Shown here piece by piece: positions 20,802 through 30,255 of a stretch of DNA of 64,000 bases. Numbering within the stretch: the stretch's first letter is position 1; the number at the start of each line of letters is the position of its first letter. The stretch is from Gallintestinimicrobium propionicum (GTDB lineage Bacteria > Bacillota > Clostridia > Lachnospirales > Lachnospiraceae), in contig NZ_JAOQJY010000004.1 in the NCBI RefSeq assembly GCF_025567525.1, forward strand, positions 137,155 to 201,154, given 5' to 3'. The notes beneath the pieces are model-generated. The model did not search any database. It had not been told where the DNA came from and saw nothing but the letters and a program-made list of their open reading frames with translations. A program made the translations under genes and the position numbers.

Positions 20802-20830
20802 ACTATAACGAATCACTCCGGATTTTTCAA
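20802..20830 (-). promoter_or_regulatory. Promoter of the UPF0397-ECF operon
   Basis: On the minus strand TTGAAA (20830-20825) and TATAGT (20807-20802) are 17 nt apart. The -35 lies inside the last codons of the transglutaminase-like gene, so this operon can be expressed independently of addBA. Confidence 0.72.
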
Positions 20831-21868
20831 TCCCTTTTCTGTCTTTTCTCCCTCGTTTGCGTCTTCCAGTACAATTTCCGACGCAAGAGTGTCGATATCG
20901 GAATACCACACCCGAAATACCGCCTGCGCTGCATTCGCGTAAATATGGGGCAGTTTCGATTTCTCTTTTCCGGCGTCTTCCAGCACATTCAGGATTTCCC
21001 GCAGCACGTCCCTCGTCAGATACGATCCGCGCCAGTGAAACGTCAGGACTTTTCCTTTTTTTACCGCCTGCTGCGCGCGCTTTTTGACCTCCTCCATTTT
21101 CGTAAAGGAAAGCTTCTTTTCCTTATAATAAAAATGTCCATTGTCCGTGCACGCCGGCGCCGGTGCGATCAGCGGCTCATGGTCGCGGAACATCGCCTTA
21201 TCGTCGAGGTTAAAATAATCGTAACGGCACTCGGCATCCTCCCGCGCCCCTCTGGTCAGACTATTGTCAAATGTCGCATCCAGATGATAATACTGCCCGC
21301 CAATGCGCACGATATTCCAGGTGTGGCGGTATTTGATGCCTTTTTCCGGATTGTTGCCGCAAATCGCAATCATACACCATAGCCCGAGCGCGTCGCAGAG
21401 CACCTTGACCGCCTTTGCAATTCCCTCGCAGACGCCTACGCCCTGCCCCAGCGGTCCGATGATTTCATGAGAATACGGCTTCTTTAACTTGTCATATCGT
21501 ACATTTTCACATATAAAATCGTGTACATATTTTTCTTTTTCCCACTCCGAAAGTCCCTGCGCCTGCCGTGCAAGCTTTTCCACCCGCGATGTCAGCGCTA
21601 TCTGATGCTCTTTGATTTTTCCTTTTTCAAACAGATATTCCGGCACGAAAATCAGGTTCGGGGAGTCTGGGTAATATTTCCATGAAAACCCGACCACCCA
21701 GAATATTTCCGGGTGATCCAGCCGCATCTGGAAAAAAATGTCATACAGCTCTTTTCCATCCACACGCGGCAGCTGAATCTGATCCGCCAGCTGCCGGACG
21801 CCCTGCAGCATGCCGTGATACACTGCCTGCTTCTGCCTGTCCATTTTCTGATAATAAAATTCTTCCAT
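20813..21868 (-). CDS. Transglutaminase-like domain protein
   Basis: This 351-residue protein has a transglutaminase/protease-like core. The catalytic Cys is in GVGVCEGIAKAVKVLCDALG, the His in YRHTWNIVRI and the Asp in YYHLDATFDNS. No signal peptide or membrane helix is evident, so it is probably cytoplasmic. The triad suggests cysteine peptidase or amide-bond chemistry. It starts one base after the addA stop, so it is translationally coupled to a recombination helicase; whether that is functional or only positional is not clear. Confidence 0.85.
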   Translation of the reverse strand: MEEFYYQKMDRQKQAVYHGMLQGVRQLADQIQLPRVDGKELYDIFFQMRLDHPEIFWVVGFSWKYYPDSPNLIFVPEYLFEKGKIKEHQIALTSRVEKLARQAQGLSEWEKEKYVHDFICENVRYDKLKKPYSHEIIGPLGQGVGVCEGIAKAVKVLCDALGLWCMIAICGNNPEKGIKYRHTWNIVRIGGQYYHLDATFDNSLTRGAREDAECRYDYFNLDDKAMFRDHEPLIAPAPACTDNGHFYYKEKKLSFTKMEEVKKRAQQAVKKGKVLTFHWRGSYLTRDVLREILNVLEDAGKEKSKLPHIYANAAQAVFRVWYSDIDTLASEIVLEDANEGEKTEKGLKNPE

Positions 21869-21869
21869 C

Positions 21870-24800
21870 TTACAGTGTAATCTCCTGTTCCAGCCCGAAC
21901 GAATAGATCAGCTTTTCCTTCACGCATTTTCCGGTCAGCCGCACAAGTGCTTCCTCATAATAGTCCAGCTGAACCCGGTAGCGCAAAATCAGCTCCTTCG
22001 GGTCTTTTACCAGATCGGTCTTATAATCTGCCAGCACGATGCCGTCCTCTTCCTCCAGATAAACATCGATAATTCCCTGGATCAGCACGGTTTCATCCTC
22101 CGGAAAGTCTGTATTTAAACGGTTTGCCGAAAGCCCCAGCACAAAGGGCTGCTCCCGGTGCAGTCTGTTGCTTTTGGCAGCCTTTGCCATGCGCGCTGCA
22201 AGAGGCGTCTGTAAAAATGCCCGGATCTTGTATACATTGATCGCAGCAGCATATTCCTCCGACAGCCTTCGGTCTGCTTTGCATTCTTCGATGACCGTAC
22301 GGATTTTCGCCGCCGTCCAGGTCTCCTGCCGTTCAAAGGGGAAAATCTCCAGCAGTCTGTGGTACGCACTTCCCCGTGTCGTCCCGCTCACGGTTTCTTC
22401 CTGTTCCCTGACAAACTGCGGCAGATACGGCACGACCTCTTCCTCCGGGAACAGCGTAAGCCCTTCCGCAGCTTCCTCCTGCATGCCTTCTTTTTTCAGT
22501 TCGGAAACGGTTGTTTTGACAAAAAGTCCCGCCAGGTTTTCATGTGCATAGGGCTTCTGCAGGCGCTCGCACAGCGCAAGCTCTGCCGCCTCCGGCTCTT
22601 TTCCGGCTTCCTCAAAAAGCTTCTGCCTGCTGTTGTATCCCAAGGACGCACGCACAAGCTCTGCCTGCAGCAGTTCTTCCTGCGTACAGATCTGAAGCCG
22701 ACGTCCGACGGACTGCCATGCCGGAAGCACCAGATCATAATAGGAAGACGCTTCCTGCAGCCGTAGCGCCGAATAGCCATACGCACCCTGTGCAGCATCC
22801 TCCTGGGGCAGCTTGTCTTCTTTACAGGTTCCGGTCAGAATCAGCTTTTCCTCCGCACGCGTCAGCGCAACATATAAAACTCTCAGTTCTTCTCCCATGC
22901 TGTCGGCATTTAATTTGCGCGCCAGCACATTTTTTTTCAGCGTCGTATGTCGGATCCGTGCTGTCGGATCCACCCAGTCGATCGCCAGTCCCAAATCCAT
23001 ATCCATCAGCACCGGAGCTGCGCTGTCCTGCCGGTTAAAGCGTTTCGACAGTCCCGACACAAAGCATACCGGAAATTCCAACCCCTTGCTCTTGTGAATG
23101 CTCATGATCCGCACGACATCCGCGTTTTCGTCCGACGCGCCCGTTTCGCCGTAATCTATGTCATATTTTTCCAGCTGTTCCATGTACCGGATAAAATGAA
23201 ACAAACCGGAATAACTCGTCTTTTCAAAGCTTTCTGCCCGCGTCAGCAGCATTTCAACGTTGATTCTGCGCTGCACACCTCCCGGCAGCGCGCTGACCGT
23301 ATACAGATAGCCCGTTTCCTCCAAAAACTGCTCCATCAGCTTGTGAATCGGCAGATAGACCGCGTACTCGCGGTAGCGGTTTAAAAAGGAAAGAAAGCTG
23401 CAGCATTTTTCGCGAAGGGAGGCATCGGCACCATTGCTTCCGCTGCCATATCCTACGCTGCCTTCAACACTTTCTCCTTCTCCCGCCGCCAGCTTCACGC
23501 AATCGTACAGGCAGCGTTTTCCCGTCTCATCCAGTGCGCGCAGCGTCGCCAGCTGCGCATCGCTGAATCCAAACAGCACCGATTTGAGTACGCCGAACAG
23601 TGGAATTTCCTGCAGCGGATTGTTCAGCACACGCAGGAAATTCAAAACCGTCTGCACCTCCGTCGCCGCAAAATACCCCGTCTTGGACGTCACAAAGACC
23701 GGAATGGCGTTTTCTTCCAGTATCTTTTTAAACGTCTCGTCCCAGCCGGATGTCGTCCGCAGTAAAATCACGATATCCTGATACCGCGCCGGGCGCAGCT
23801 GTCCGCTTTCGCTGTCCCGCACCGGGAGCTTTCCAACGATTTCGCGGATTTTTCCGGCGATCATTTTCGCTTCCAGCTCCTTCGGGTCTTCGCCCTTTTC
23901 GCCGGATATTGCAGCAATGCAAAGCTCCGGCTCGTAAGGGGAGCGGGCGATCGAGGCTTCGCAAGCCGTACTCACCGGCACAGCACTCCCCTGCTTTTCT
24001 TCTCCGCCGAGCGCTACGTCCTTTTCCCGCGCGTCCGCTGCTTCGCCATCTGCCTCCGGGAACTGCGCCGCCGGGTACAGCGCCGCATCCGCGTCGTATT
24101 CCACTCCGCCAAGCTCTCTGTGCATCAGCTGTAAAAACAGGTCGTTGACGCAGTCCGTCACCTCATGGCGGCTTCGAAAGTTCTGCTTTAAGTCCACACG
24201 GACGCAGCTTCCATCTTCTTTTTGATAGGTCGCAAATTTTTCCAAAAACAACTCCGGCCGTGCAAGACGGAATTTGTAAATGCTCTGCTTGACGTCACCT
24301 ACCATAAACCGGTTAAATCGCCCGTCGTCCTCGCCGGAAATACTCTGTAAGAGAAATTCCTGCACGAGGTTGCTGTCCTGATACTCGTCGATCAGAATCT
24401 CTACGAACTGTTCCCGGTATTCCAGCGCCGTATCCGACGGCACCATCTGTCCGTTTTCCTCTTCCTTTAACAGAATCTGCAGTGCCAGATGCTCCATGTC
24501 CTCAAAGTCCAGCAGGTTCTTTTCCCGCTTTTTCTCCGTCAGTCTTTCTCCGAACAAAAGCGCCAGATCCACCAGCTCGCACAGCGCTGCGTCCGCCTGT
24601 CTGCATTCTGCAAGCCACTGCTTCGGACCGGATGCGAAATATTTTTCGGAAAGCGTCCCCAAAAGGCTTTTCACACGCTCCCGCATCGCCTTGACCAGCT
24701 CCCGCTTTTCTGCCGACACGCTGTCATCCTTTTTTGCTGCCATGCGGGCGTAGGAAATGCCCTGCACCCGCGCTGCAAGGGCTTCGAAAGCATCCTTCGC

Positions 24801-25676
24801 AACGGACGATTCCACTTCTGCAGGTGCCACAGACTGCTCTGGTTCTGATGCTGTCTGCACCACGCTCGCCAGCTCCTGTTCCAGCCCTGCGATCAGCTCC
24901 TGATCCTTTTCCAGCGCTACAGCGTAAAAATACGGCCCATCCGGCTCCTCGCACACCTTCAGCGCAGCTTTTTCCTGCTCTTTGCATTCCTGAAGCAGGG
25001 CTGAAATTTCCTGCATCATGCCTGCAAACCACTCTGTTTTTACAAGCTCCTCAAACGTCTCCACATGATAATCCATGCGGTGCTGCCGCAGCCATTTTTC
25101 CGGGAAAGGATAGCTTCCGGAAAAGGTATATAATCGTTCGATCAGCTCTTCCAGCCGTTTTTCCCGACCATCGTAGGCAAAATATTCCACGCAGTCGGTA
25201 AATTCCTGGCGTCCCAGCGCGAACTGCTCTTCCAGGAGCTCTGACAAAACCTCCTGCTTCAACAGGCGTATTTCGCCCTCGTCCGCCGTCCGAAAATCCG
25301 GGTCGAGACCGATATCGTTGAAATGATTTTTGATCAGATATAAACAAAAGCTGTGGATGGTCATGATCTTCGCATTGTGGATCAGCATCAGCTGCTTTTT
25401 TATATGCTCGTTGTCCGGCTCTGCCTCTACGCGGTCGGACAGTGCCTTCGTAATTCGCTCCCGCATCTGTGCTGCCGCCGCATTCGTAAACGTTACGATC
25501 AGTAACCGGTCAATATCCACTGCCCGCGCCGAATCGCATCCTGAACCGGAGACCAGCTCTACAATCCGCTCGACCAGCACCGCCGTTTTGCCGGAGCCTG
25601 CCGCCGCCGACACCAAAATATTACAGTTTCTCAGATCAATGACCCGCTGCTGATCCTCCGTGAACTTCATTCCCAT
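21870..25676 (-). CDS. addA: ATP-dependent helicase/nuclease subunit A
   Basis: AddA (1268 residues) is the UvrD-type helicase and nuclease of the AddAB complex, which resects double-strand breaks for RecA. Walker A SAAAGSGKT is near residue 25, the Walker B region LIDEYQDSN and the helicase motif VRIMSIHKSKGLEFPVCF are present, and the C-terminal RecB-type nuclease has GIIDVYLEEEDGIVLADYKTD (shown in part; D and K catalytic). AGGAGG lies 6 nt before ATG 25676, which overlaps the end of addB by 41 nt. Confidence 0.96.
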   Translation of the reverse strand: MGMKFTEDQQRVIDLRNCNILVSAAAGSGKTAVLVERIVELVSGSGCDSARAVDIDRLLIVTFTNAAAAQMRERITKALSDRVEAEPDNEHIKKQLMLIHNAKIMTIHSFCLYLIKNHFNDIGLDPDFRTADEGEIRLLKQEVLSELLEEQFALGRQEFTDCVEYFAYDGREKRLEELIERLYTFSGSYPFPEKWLRQHRMDYHVETFEELVKTEWFAGMMQEISALLQECKEQEKAALKVCEEPDGPYFYAVALEKDQELIAGLEQELASVVQTASEPEQSVAPAEVESSVAKDAFEALAARVQGISYARMAAKKDDSVSAEKRELVKAMRERVKSLLGTLSEKYFASGPKQWLAECRQADAALCELVDLALLFGERLTEKKREKNLLDFEDMEHLALQILLKEEENGQMVPSDTALEYREQFVEILIDEYQDSNLVQEFLLQSISGEDDGRFNRFMVGDVKQSIYKFRLARPELFLEKFATYQKEDGSCVRVDLKQNFRSRHEVTDCVNDLFLQLMHRELGGVEYDADAALYPAAQFPEADGEAADAREKDVALGGEEKQGSAVPVSTACEASIARSPYEPELCIAAISGEKGEDPKELEAKMIAGKIREIVGKLPVRDSESGQLRPARYQDIVILLRTTSGWDETFKKILEENAIPVFVTSKTGYFAATEVQTVLNFLRVLNNPLQEIPLFGVLKSVLFGFSDAQLATLRALDETGKRCLYDCVKLAAGEGESVEGSVGYGSGSNGADASLREKCCSFLSFLNRYREYAVYLPIHKLMEQFLEETGYLYTVSALPGGVQRRINVEMLLTRAESFEKTSYSGLFHFIRYMEQLEKYDIDYGETGASDENADVVRIMSIHKSKGLEFPVCFVSGLSKRFNRQDSAAPVLMDMDLGLAIDWVDPTARIRHTTLKKNVLARKLNADSMGEELRVLYVALTRAEEKLILTGTCKEDKLPQEDAAQGAYGYSALRLQEASSYYDLVLPAWQSVGRRLQICTQEELLQAELVRASLGYNSRQKLFEEAGKEPEAAELALCERLQKPYAHENLAGLFVKTTVSELKKEGMQEEAAEGLTLFPEEEVVPYLPQFVREQEETVSGTTRGSAYHRLLEIFPFERQETWTAAKIRTVIEECKADRRLSEEYAAAINVYKIRAFLQTPLAARMAKAAKSNRLHREQPFVLGLSANRLNTDFPEDETVLIQGIIDVYLEEEDGIVLADYKTDLVKDPKELILRYRVQLDYYEEALVRLTGKCVKEKLIYSFGLEQEITL

Positions 25677-28600
25677 CGGCGACCTCCTTTCTGATAAGCT
25701 CCATCGCTTCGTCTTCTTTCAGGTTTTCCAGCTCGCGCATTACAAACCCGTCGATCTTTTTGTCAAATCCGCACACTTTCTGGTACGCGCAGTATTCGCA
25801 GGCGTTTCTGTTGCCCTGCTCATACGGGTCCAATGCGATTTTTCCATCCAAAATCTGTCGTCCCGCCTGCCGGATTTTCTGCTCCACAAATGCCGATACC
25901 GCCTGAAAATCCGTCTCTTCCAAAACACTCGAACGCGCCGAAAAGCTGCCGTCCTTTTTCCGTTCCAGCGGCACCACATCCGAACGCCCTAAAAAGCCCT
26001 GATCCAGCCCCTCGACAACGTCCTCCCTGGCATTCACAATGCCGGTTGTCCGCAGGGCGCGCAGCACCTGCGCATTGACCTCCTCCGCCGAAGGCTCGCC
26101 CTCCGGCATCTCGATCATCGGATCCTGCACCCGATAATACAGCATCGCCGCCGGGACGATTTCTTTCTCCGGATGCTTTTTTCCGGCAATTTCCATCGCA
26201 GCATTCATGTATACAACAAGCTGCAGCTGCAGTCCGTAATACAGCGCTGCCAGCGAAAACTCCCTGCTGCCGGACTTATAATCCACGACCTTGACATAAA
26301 CATGCTCCCGGTCTTCTTTCATATCCACACGGTCGATCCTGCCGCGCAGCCGCATTTTTTCCTGCTCAGAAAGCGCGATATTGACCGCATCCAACTCCTC
26401 CAGCACCGAAAACGAAACCTCGAACTTCTCCGGCACAAAGCTGCCTTTTTTGAGCTGATACTGCATGGCGCTTACCGTCCGTTTTAAAATCCGTTTGATC
26501 CGCTGCACGATATAGGCGTTTCTCGCGCTGTCAAACAGCACCGTGTGATGATACGTCACCGCATACGCGTCCACCGCCTCGTCCACCAGCCGCTCGCCCT
26601 CTTCCTCAGTAAAATCAAACCAGTTTTTGCCGATCTCCTTTAGTTTTTCCGCAAAAATTTCCAGCACGCCGTGGTAGAGATTTCCCATGTCCACCGCTTC
26701 AAACGCGAACTCTTCCTGCTCCTTTAACTTCATGCCATAGCGCAGAAAATGGGCATAAGCGCACGCTGCAAACTGCTCCAGACGGCTGACGCTTCCGGAA
26801 ATCGTCTGCCCGTAAAGCGCTGCTGCCACCGCCTTTCCAAGGGACGGCTCCTGATAGGAAAAAAATGCCGTATCCGTCAGCTGTCCGCTCCACAGCCGGT
26901 ACACATCCTGCCGCTGGTAAACCCGGTACAGCGTCAGAAACTCACGCTCCGCTGCCTCATCCAACAGCCCATCCGCATAGCTTCTAAGTCCATTCGCAAG
27001 ATATTCCCGTCCATCCGAAAAAGACTGCACCTGTAAAAGCATGGGCTCCAGCTCCGGCTTTTCTGTCGGAATCGTCGGAAACAGCCGCTGCACCTGACCC
27101 ACCAGAAAGCTCTTTCGCAGCGCCCTTCCTTCCAGATTCATCCGCGCCCAGGAAAGCACCAAAAGCTCGGATGGCTTTGTCATATTCAAATACAAATAAA
27201 ACCGCTGAATGTACATCTGCTGCCGCGGCGACGGCGCAAGCTCCTGCCCGGAGCCGGTTAAAAATTCCCGATCGAGGTCGGAAATAATCCCTCCGTTTCC
27301 CGCGTTGCCCGGAATATTGCCGTCATTTACGCCTGCAAAAAAAAGCGCCTTCACCTGTTTTAAACGCGTCCGCTCCATATCCCCCGCCACCACGCGGTCC
27401 ACATTCTGGGGAATCGTGCCAACCTGCAGCTCTTCAAATCCGGCTTCCAGAAGCTTTGCAAATTCCTCTGCCGTCGTCTCCTCTTCCCCGACCAGACTCA
27501 CGATCTGATCGAGCAAATCCATCACCAGTCGGTAAATCTGCGCATACTCCCGCTCCCGCACCGGATCGCCCGCCTCTGCAAAGCGCTGCTCGAAGCTTTT
27601 TAGCTTCTGCTGGATTTTACTCTGTGCGATAAACTCATACAACCCCTGTGCGTACTCCTTCGTCGTTTTGTATTTTCCATACAACGGCGCAAGCCCCAAA
27701 ACCAGCCGCTCCCGCAGCGCATTCAGCCGCGCCAGCTCAGCCTTTGCGTCCAGCATATTTTCCGTCGGATACACAAACAGCGTCTCCCATTTTTTCCGCC
27801 CACGGATACCCAACGCCCGTACATAAACCTCCAGCCGATCCGTTTCCTCCGGCGCAAAATCCGCCAGACCGCTGCGCAGATAGTGGAAAACTGATTCATA
27901 ACTATAGTTCTTTACCCGTACCTGCAGTGCGCTTTTTATATACTCAATAAACGGATTCAGGGTGACGCCCCGCGTCTGATCCAGATAGACCGGAATGCCG
28001 AATGCCGCAAACTCCTGCTCGATGCAGCTTGCATATGAGGTGTAATCCCCGCAGATGACCGCGATATCCCGATAACAGTAATTCTGCTGCGTCACGAGCC
28101 GTCGGATTGCGATACAGATCTGACGCACCTCCTCCCGCAGTGTGGAGGCTTCCAGAAGACGAAGCTGCACGGGCGGCAGGCCAATCGCAGTGCTCTGCGC
28201 CGCGGACCGTTCCTGCCCGCCAGTCTCTGCACACTCCTGCACCACCATTCCGGCAGAAACGCTCTGCGTACTCACTTCTGCAGGCGCAGGCTTCCACACG
28301 CACACCGGATAGCGGAACAGGTATTTTTCCAGATGCTGCAGCATTCCTTTTTCCGAAAACCGCGGCGAACATTTCGGTGCAATTTCAACGACGTCCGCGA
28401 TGGGAATTTCTACATCCCGTGCAAGCTTTGCAAGCGTCTGTATCGTCTTTTTGCTCATGGAAAAAAGCTCCTGCTCCCGGATTTCCTCCCATGGATTTTC
28501 CCCACTTCCGAGGGTAACTGTGACGATCACTTCTTTTGCCTGCTTCATCAGCTCTGCGATGACCCGGTTCTGTACCGGCGTAAAGCCCGTAAACCCGTCG

Positions 28601-29202
28601 AATACAATCACGCTGTCCTTCAACAGCTTCGACTGCGGCACATACGACGCCAGCACCTCCAGCGATTCCTCCGTCGTCAGATATTTTTCCCGGATGAACT
28701 GCTGAAAGCCCTCGTAAATTGTCCGCAGATCTTTTAATTTATAGTATAATTGTCCTCGTTTTTTTGAAAATTCTGTCAGCTGATCCAGCTCCTGCAGACC
28801 GATTCCGTACTGCATAAACTCCGAAATCGCAGACTTCACCTCATGGATATATCCCGTCTGTCCAAGCCTGCCGCCCAACACCGGAAGCTCCCCCCTCTGT
28901 CCCGCCGCCACACGCCGGATAATCAGGCTTTTTCCCGTATCGTCCAGCATCGGAAGCCGATTTGCGCCCATCTCCTCAAAAATGCGGTGCGTCAGACGTC
29001 CGAAGCTCAGGACGTCGATATTCATAATTCCTTTCCGGTCATGCAGACTGACCAGATCCTTCTGCGTCTGCATCGTAAACTGGTCGGGCACAAGGATAAA
29101 AAAACGCCCCTCCGGTTCTCTTTCGGAACGGGCGATAATCTGCTGATCGATATAGGTGCTTTTTCCGGAGCCGGACGCACCGGTGATAAACTGCAGAGAC
29201 AT
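25636..29202 (-). CDS. addB: ATP-dependent helicase/deoxyribonuclease subunit B
   Basis: AddB (1188 residues) pairs with AddA. It has an N-terminal Walker A GASGSGKST (8-16) and a RecB-type nuclease domain near the C-terminus with KVVDYKSGSREF. The four iron-sulphur cysteines are visible as one in FAACAYAHFL and three in CEYCAYQKVC. A GAGAGG site precedes ATG 29202. It is the first gene of addB-addA-transglutaminase-like. A MITE-like repeat lies just upstream. Confidence 0.96.
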   Translation of the reverse strand: MSLQFITGASGSGKSTYIDQQIIARSEREPEGRFFILVPDQFTMQTQKDLVSLHDRKGIMNIDVLSFGRLTHRIFEEMGANRLPMLDDTGKSLIIRRVAAGQRGELPVLGGRLGQTGYIHEVKSAISEFMQYGIGLQELDQLTEFSKKRGQLYYKLKDLRTIYEGFQQFIREKYLTTEESLEVLASYVPQSKLLKDSVIVFDGFTGFTPVQNRVIAELMKQAKEVIVTVTLGSGENPWEEIREQELFSMSKKTIQTLAKLARDVEIPIADVVEIAPKCSPRFSEKGMLQHLEKYLFRYPVCVWKPAPAEVSTQSVSAGMVVQECAETGGQERSAAQSTAIGLPPVQLRLLEASTLREEVRQICIAIRRLVTQQNYCYRDIAVICGDYTSYASCIEQEFAAFGIPVYLDQTRGVTLNPFIEYIKSALQVRVKNYSYESVFHYLRSGLADFAPEETDRLEVYVRALGIRGRKKWETLFVYPTENMLDAKAELARLNALRERLVLGLAPLYGKYKTTKEYAQGLYEFIAQSKIQQKLKSFEQRFAEAGDPVREREYAQIYRLVMDLLDQIVSLVGEEETTAEEFAKLLEAGFEELQVGTIPQNVDRVVAGDMERTRLKQVKALFFAGVNDGNIPGNAGNGGIISDLDREFLTGSGQELAPSPRQQMYIQRFYLYLNMTKPSELLVLSWARMNLEGRALRKSFLVGQVQRLFPTIPTEKPELEPMLLQVQSFSDGREYLANGLRSYADGLLDEAAEREFLTLYRVYQRQDVYRLWSGQLTDTAFFSYQEPSLGKAVAAALYGQTISGSVSRLEQFAACAYAHFLRYGMKLKEQEEFAFEAVDMGNLYHGVLEIFAEKLKEIGKNWFDFTEEEGERLVDEAVDAYAVTYHHTVLFDSARNAYIVQRIKRILKRTVSAMQYQLKKGSFVPEKFEVSFSVLEELDAVNIALSEQEKMRLRGRIDRVDMKEDREHVYVKVVDYKSGSREFSLAALYYGLQLQLVVYMNAAMEIAGKKHPEKEIVPAAMLYYRVQDPMIEMPEGEPSAEEVNAQVLRALRTTGIVNAREDVVEGLDQGFLGRSDVVPLERKKDGSFSARSSVLEETDFQAVSAFVEQKIRQAGRQILDGKIALDPYEQGNRNACEYCAYQKVCGFDKKIDGFVMRELENLKEDEAMELIRKEVADGNEVHGGSAAGH

Positions 29203-29246
29203 CGTTTTTTCCTCTCATCATTAGACTGGGATTGTTGTAGTCAAGT

Positions 29247-29328
29247 AGTTACAGTTCACACGCGCCATTCGCAAAAGCGCATCTTCGATACTTTCCGCTG
29301 CTCACAAAGCCACGAGTGAACTGTAGTC
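29247..29328. repeat. MITE-like inverted-end element, copy A
   Basis: The ends GTTACAGTTCAC (29248-29259) and GTGAACTGTA (29316-29325) are inverted copies about 55 nt apart. TGTAGTCAAGTA occurs on both sides (29236-29247 and 29322-29333). The inside shares ATTCGCA and GCCACGAG with the copy at 32548. Confidence 0.65.
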
Positions 29329-29363
29329 AAGTATATCATACTTTCCGGCGGTTTGCGAATGCC

Positions 29364-29392
29364 TTGCAGAACTTCCCAGAAAAGACTATGAT
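29364..29392 (+). promoter_or_regulatory. Promoter of the SGNH hydrolase gene
   Basis: TTGCAG (29364-29369) and TATGAT (29387-29392) are 17 nt apart, about 115 nt before the start codon. Confidence 0.68.
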
Positions 29393-29508
29393 AACAGGGA
29401 AGATCGACTGCGGTCTGCTGATTTTTCGAAGCTGCAGTCAGCTACAGATTACAGCGTTCCAAAAACGTAGCTATACAAAACTGCATAAAAAAGGGGAGAC
29501 AATTTATC

Positions 29509-30162
29509 ATGGAATTAAAAGGTAAAAAGATTTATTTTTTAGGGGACAGCATCACAGAGGGGGTCGGCGCTTCTGATGCAGAGCACTGTTATATTTCCGT
29601 ATTCGGGAAGCTTTCCGGCGCTATTGTAAAAAATTATGGCATCAGCGCAACCAGAATCGCCTGCCAGACCGAAAACCTGACGACAAAGGAGCCTGATCTT
29701 TCCTTTGTCAACCGCGTTGATTCGATGGATTCCGATGCGGACGTTGTCGTTGTTTTCGGCGGAACCAACGATTTCGGACACGGGGACGCAAAGCTCGGCA
29801 CGTTTGAATCCCGCGATCCTTACACCTTTTACGGCGCAATGCACGTTTTGTGTGAAAAGCTCATCAACCGCTTTCCAAATGCAGACATCCTGTTCATGAC
29901 GCCACTGCACCGCTGCAGCGAAGATGAGGTGTCAAAAGAAAACGGTCTGCCGGAGGAAACAAACCTCGCCGGATATGTTTCCATCATCCGCGAAGTTGCT
30001 GAATTTTACGGACTTCCGGTTCTCGATCTTTTCTCCACAAGCGGTTTACAGCCCAAGGTCGATATCATCAAGGAAACCTATATGCCCGACGGACTGCATC
30101 CCTCCGATGCAGGTGCACTGCGGATCGCACTGCGGCTCATGGGATTTTTGCAGACGCTGTAA
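29509..30162 (+). CDS. SGNH/GDSL hydrolase
   Basis: This 217-residue protein is an SGNH-fold esterase or lipase. Block I is YFLGDSITEG with the nucleophile Ser, block III is VVVFGGTNDFGH, and block V is MPDGLHPSDAG with the catalytic Asp and His. No secretion signal is seen. Such enzymes deacetylate sugars or hydrolyse small esters; the substrate here is unknown. GGGGAG lies 10 nt before ATG 29509. A PseB-type dehydratase follows in the same direction at 93 nt, which hints at glycan modification. Confidence 0.9.
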   Translation: MELKGKKIYFLGDSITEGVGASDAEHCYISVFGKLSGAIVKNYGISATRIACQTENLTTKEPDLSFVNRVDSMDSDADVVVVFGGTNDFGHGDAKLGTFESRDPYTFYGAMHVLCEKLINRFPNADILFMTPLHRCSEDEVSKENGLPEETNLAGYVSIIREVAEFYGLPVLDLFSTSGLQPKVDIIKETYMPDGLHPSDAGALRIALRLMGFLQTL

Positions 30163-30255
30163 TAAAAAAGATGATGCAATTGCGCTCACTTTATGTTATG
30201 ATAATAAGGATTGAATGATTGGCTTATCCTGCCAATTCAGCGGAGGAATGTATAT

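Larger units (their letters stand above)
29203..29508. other. Divergent intergenic region between addB and the SGNH hydrolase
   Basis: These 306 bases contain one copy of the TACAGTTCAC/GTGAACTGTA element and the SGNH promoter. No clear addB promoter was found. I see no gene here. Confidence 0.6.

Noticed and set aside
20755..20812. FMN riboswitch before the UPF0397 gene
   Set aside because: The leader is only about 40 nt and holds none of the conserved RFN blocks.
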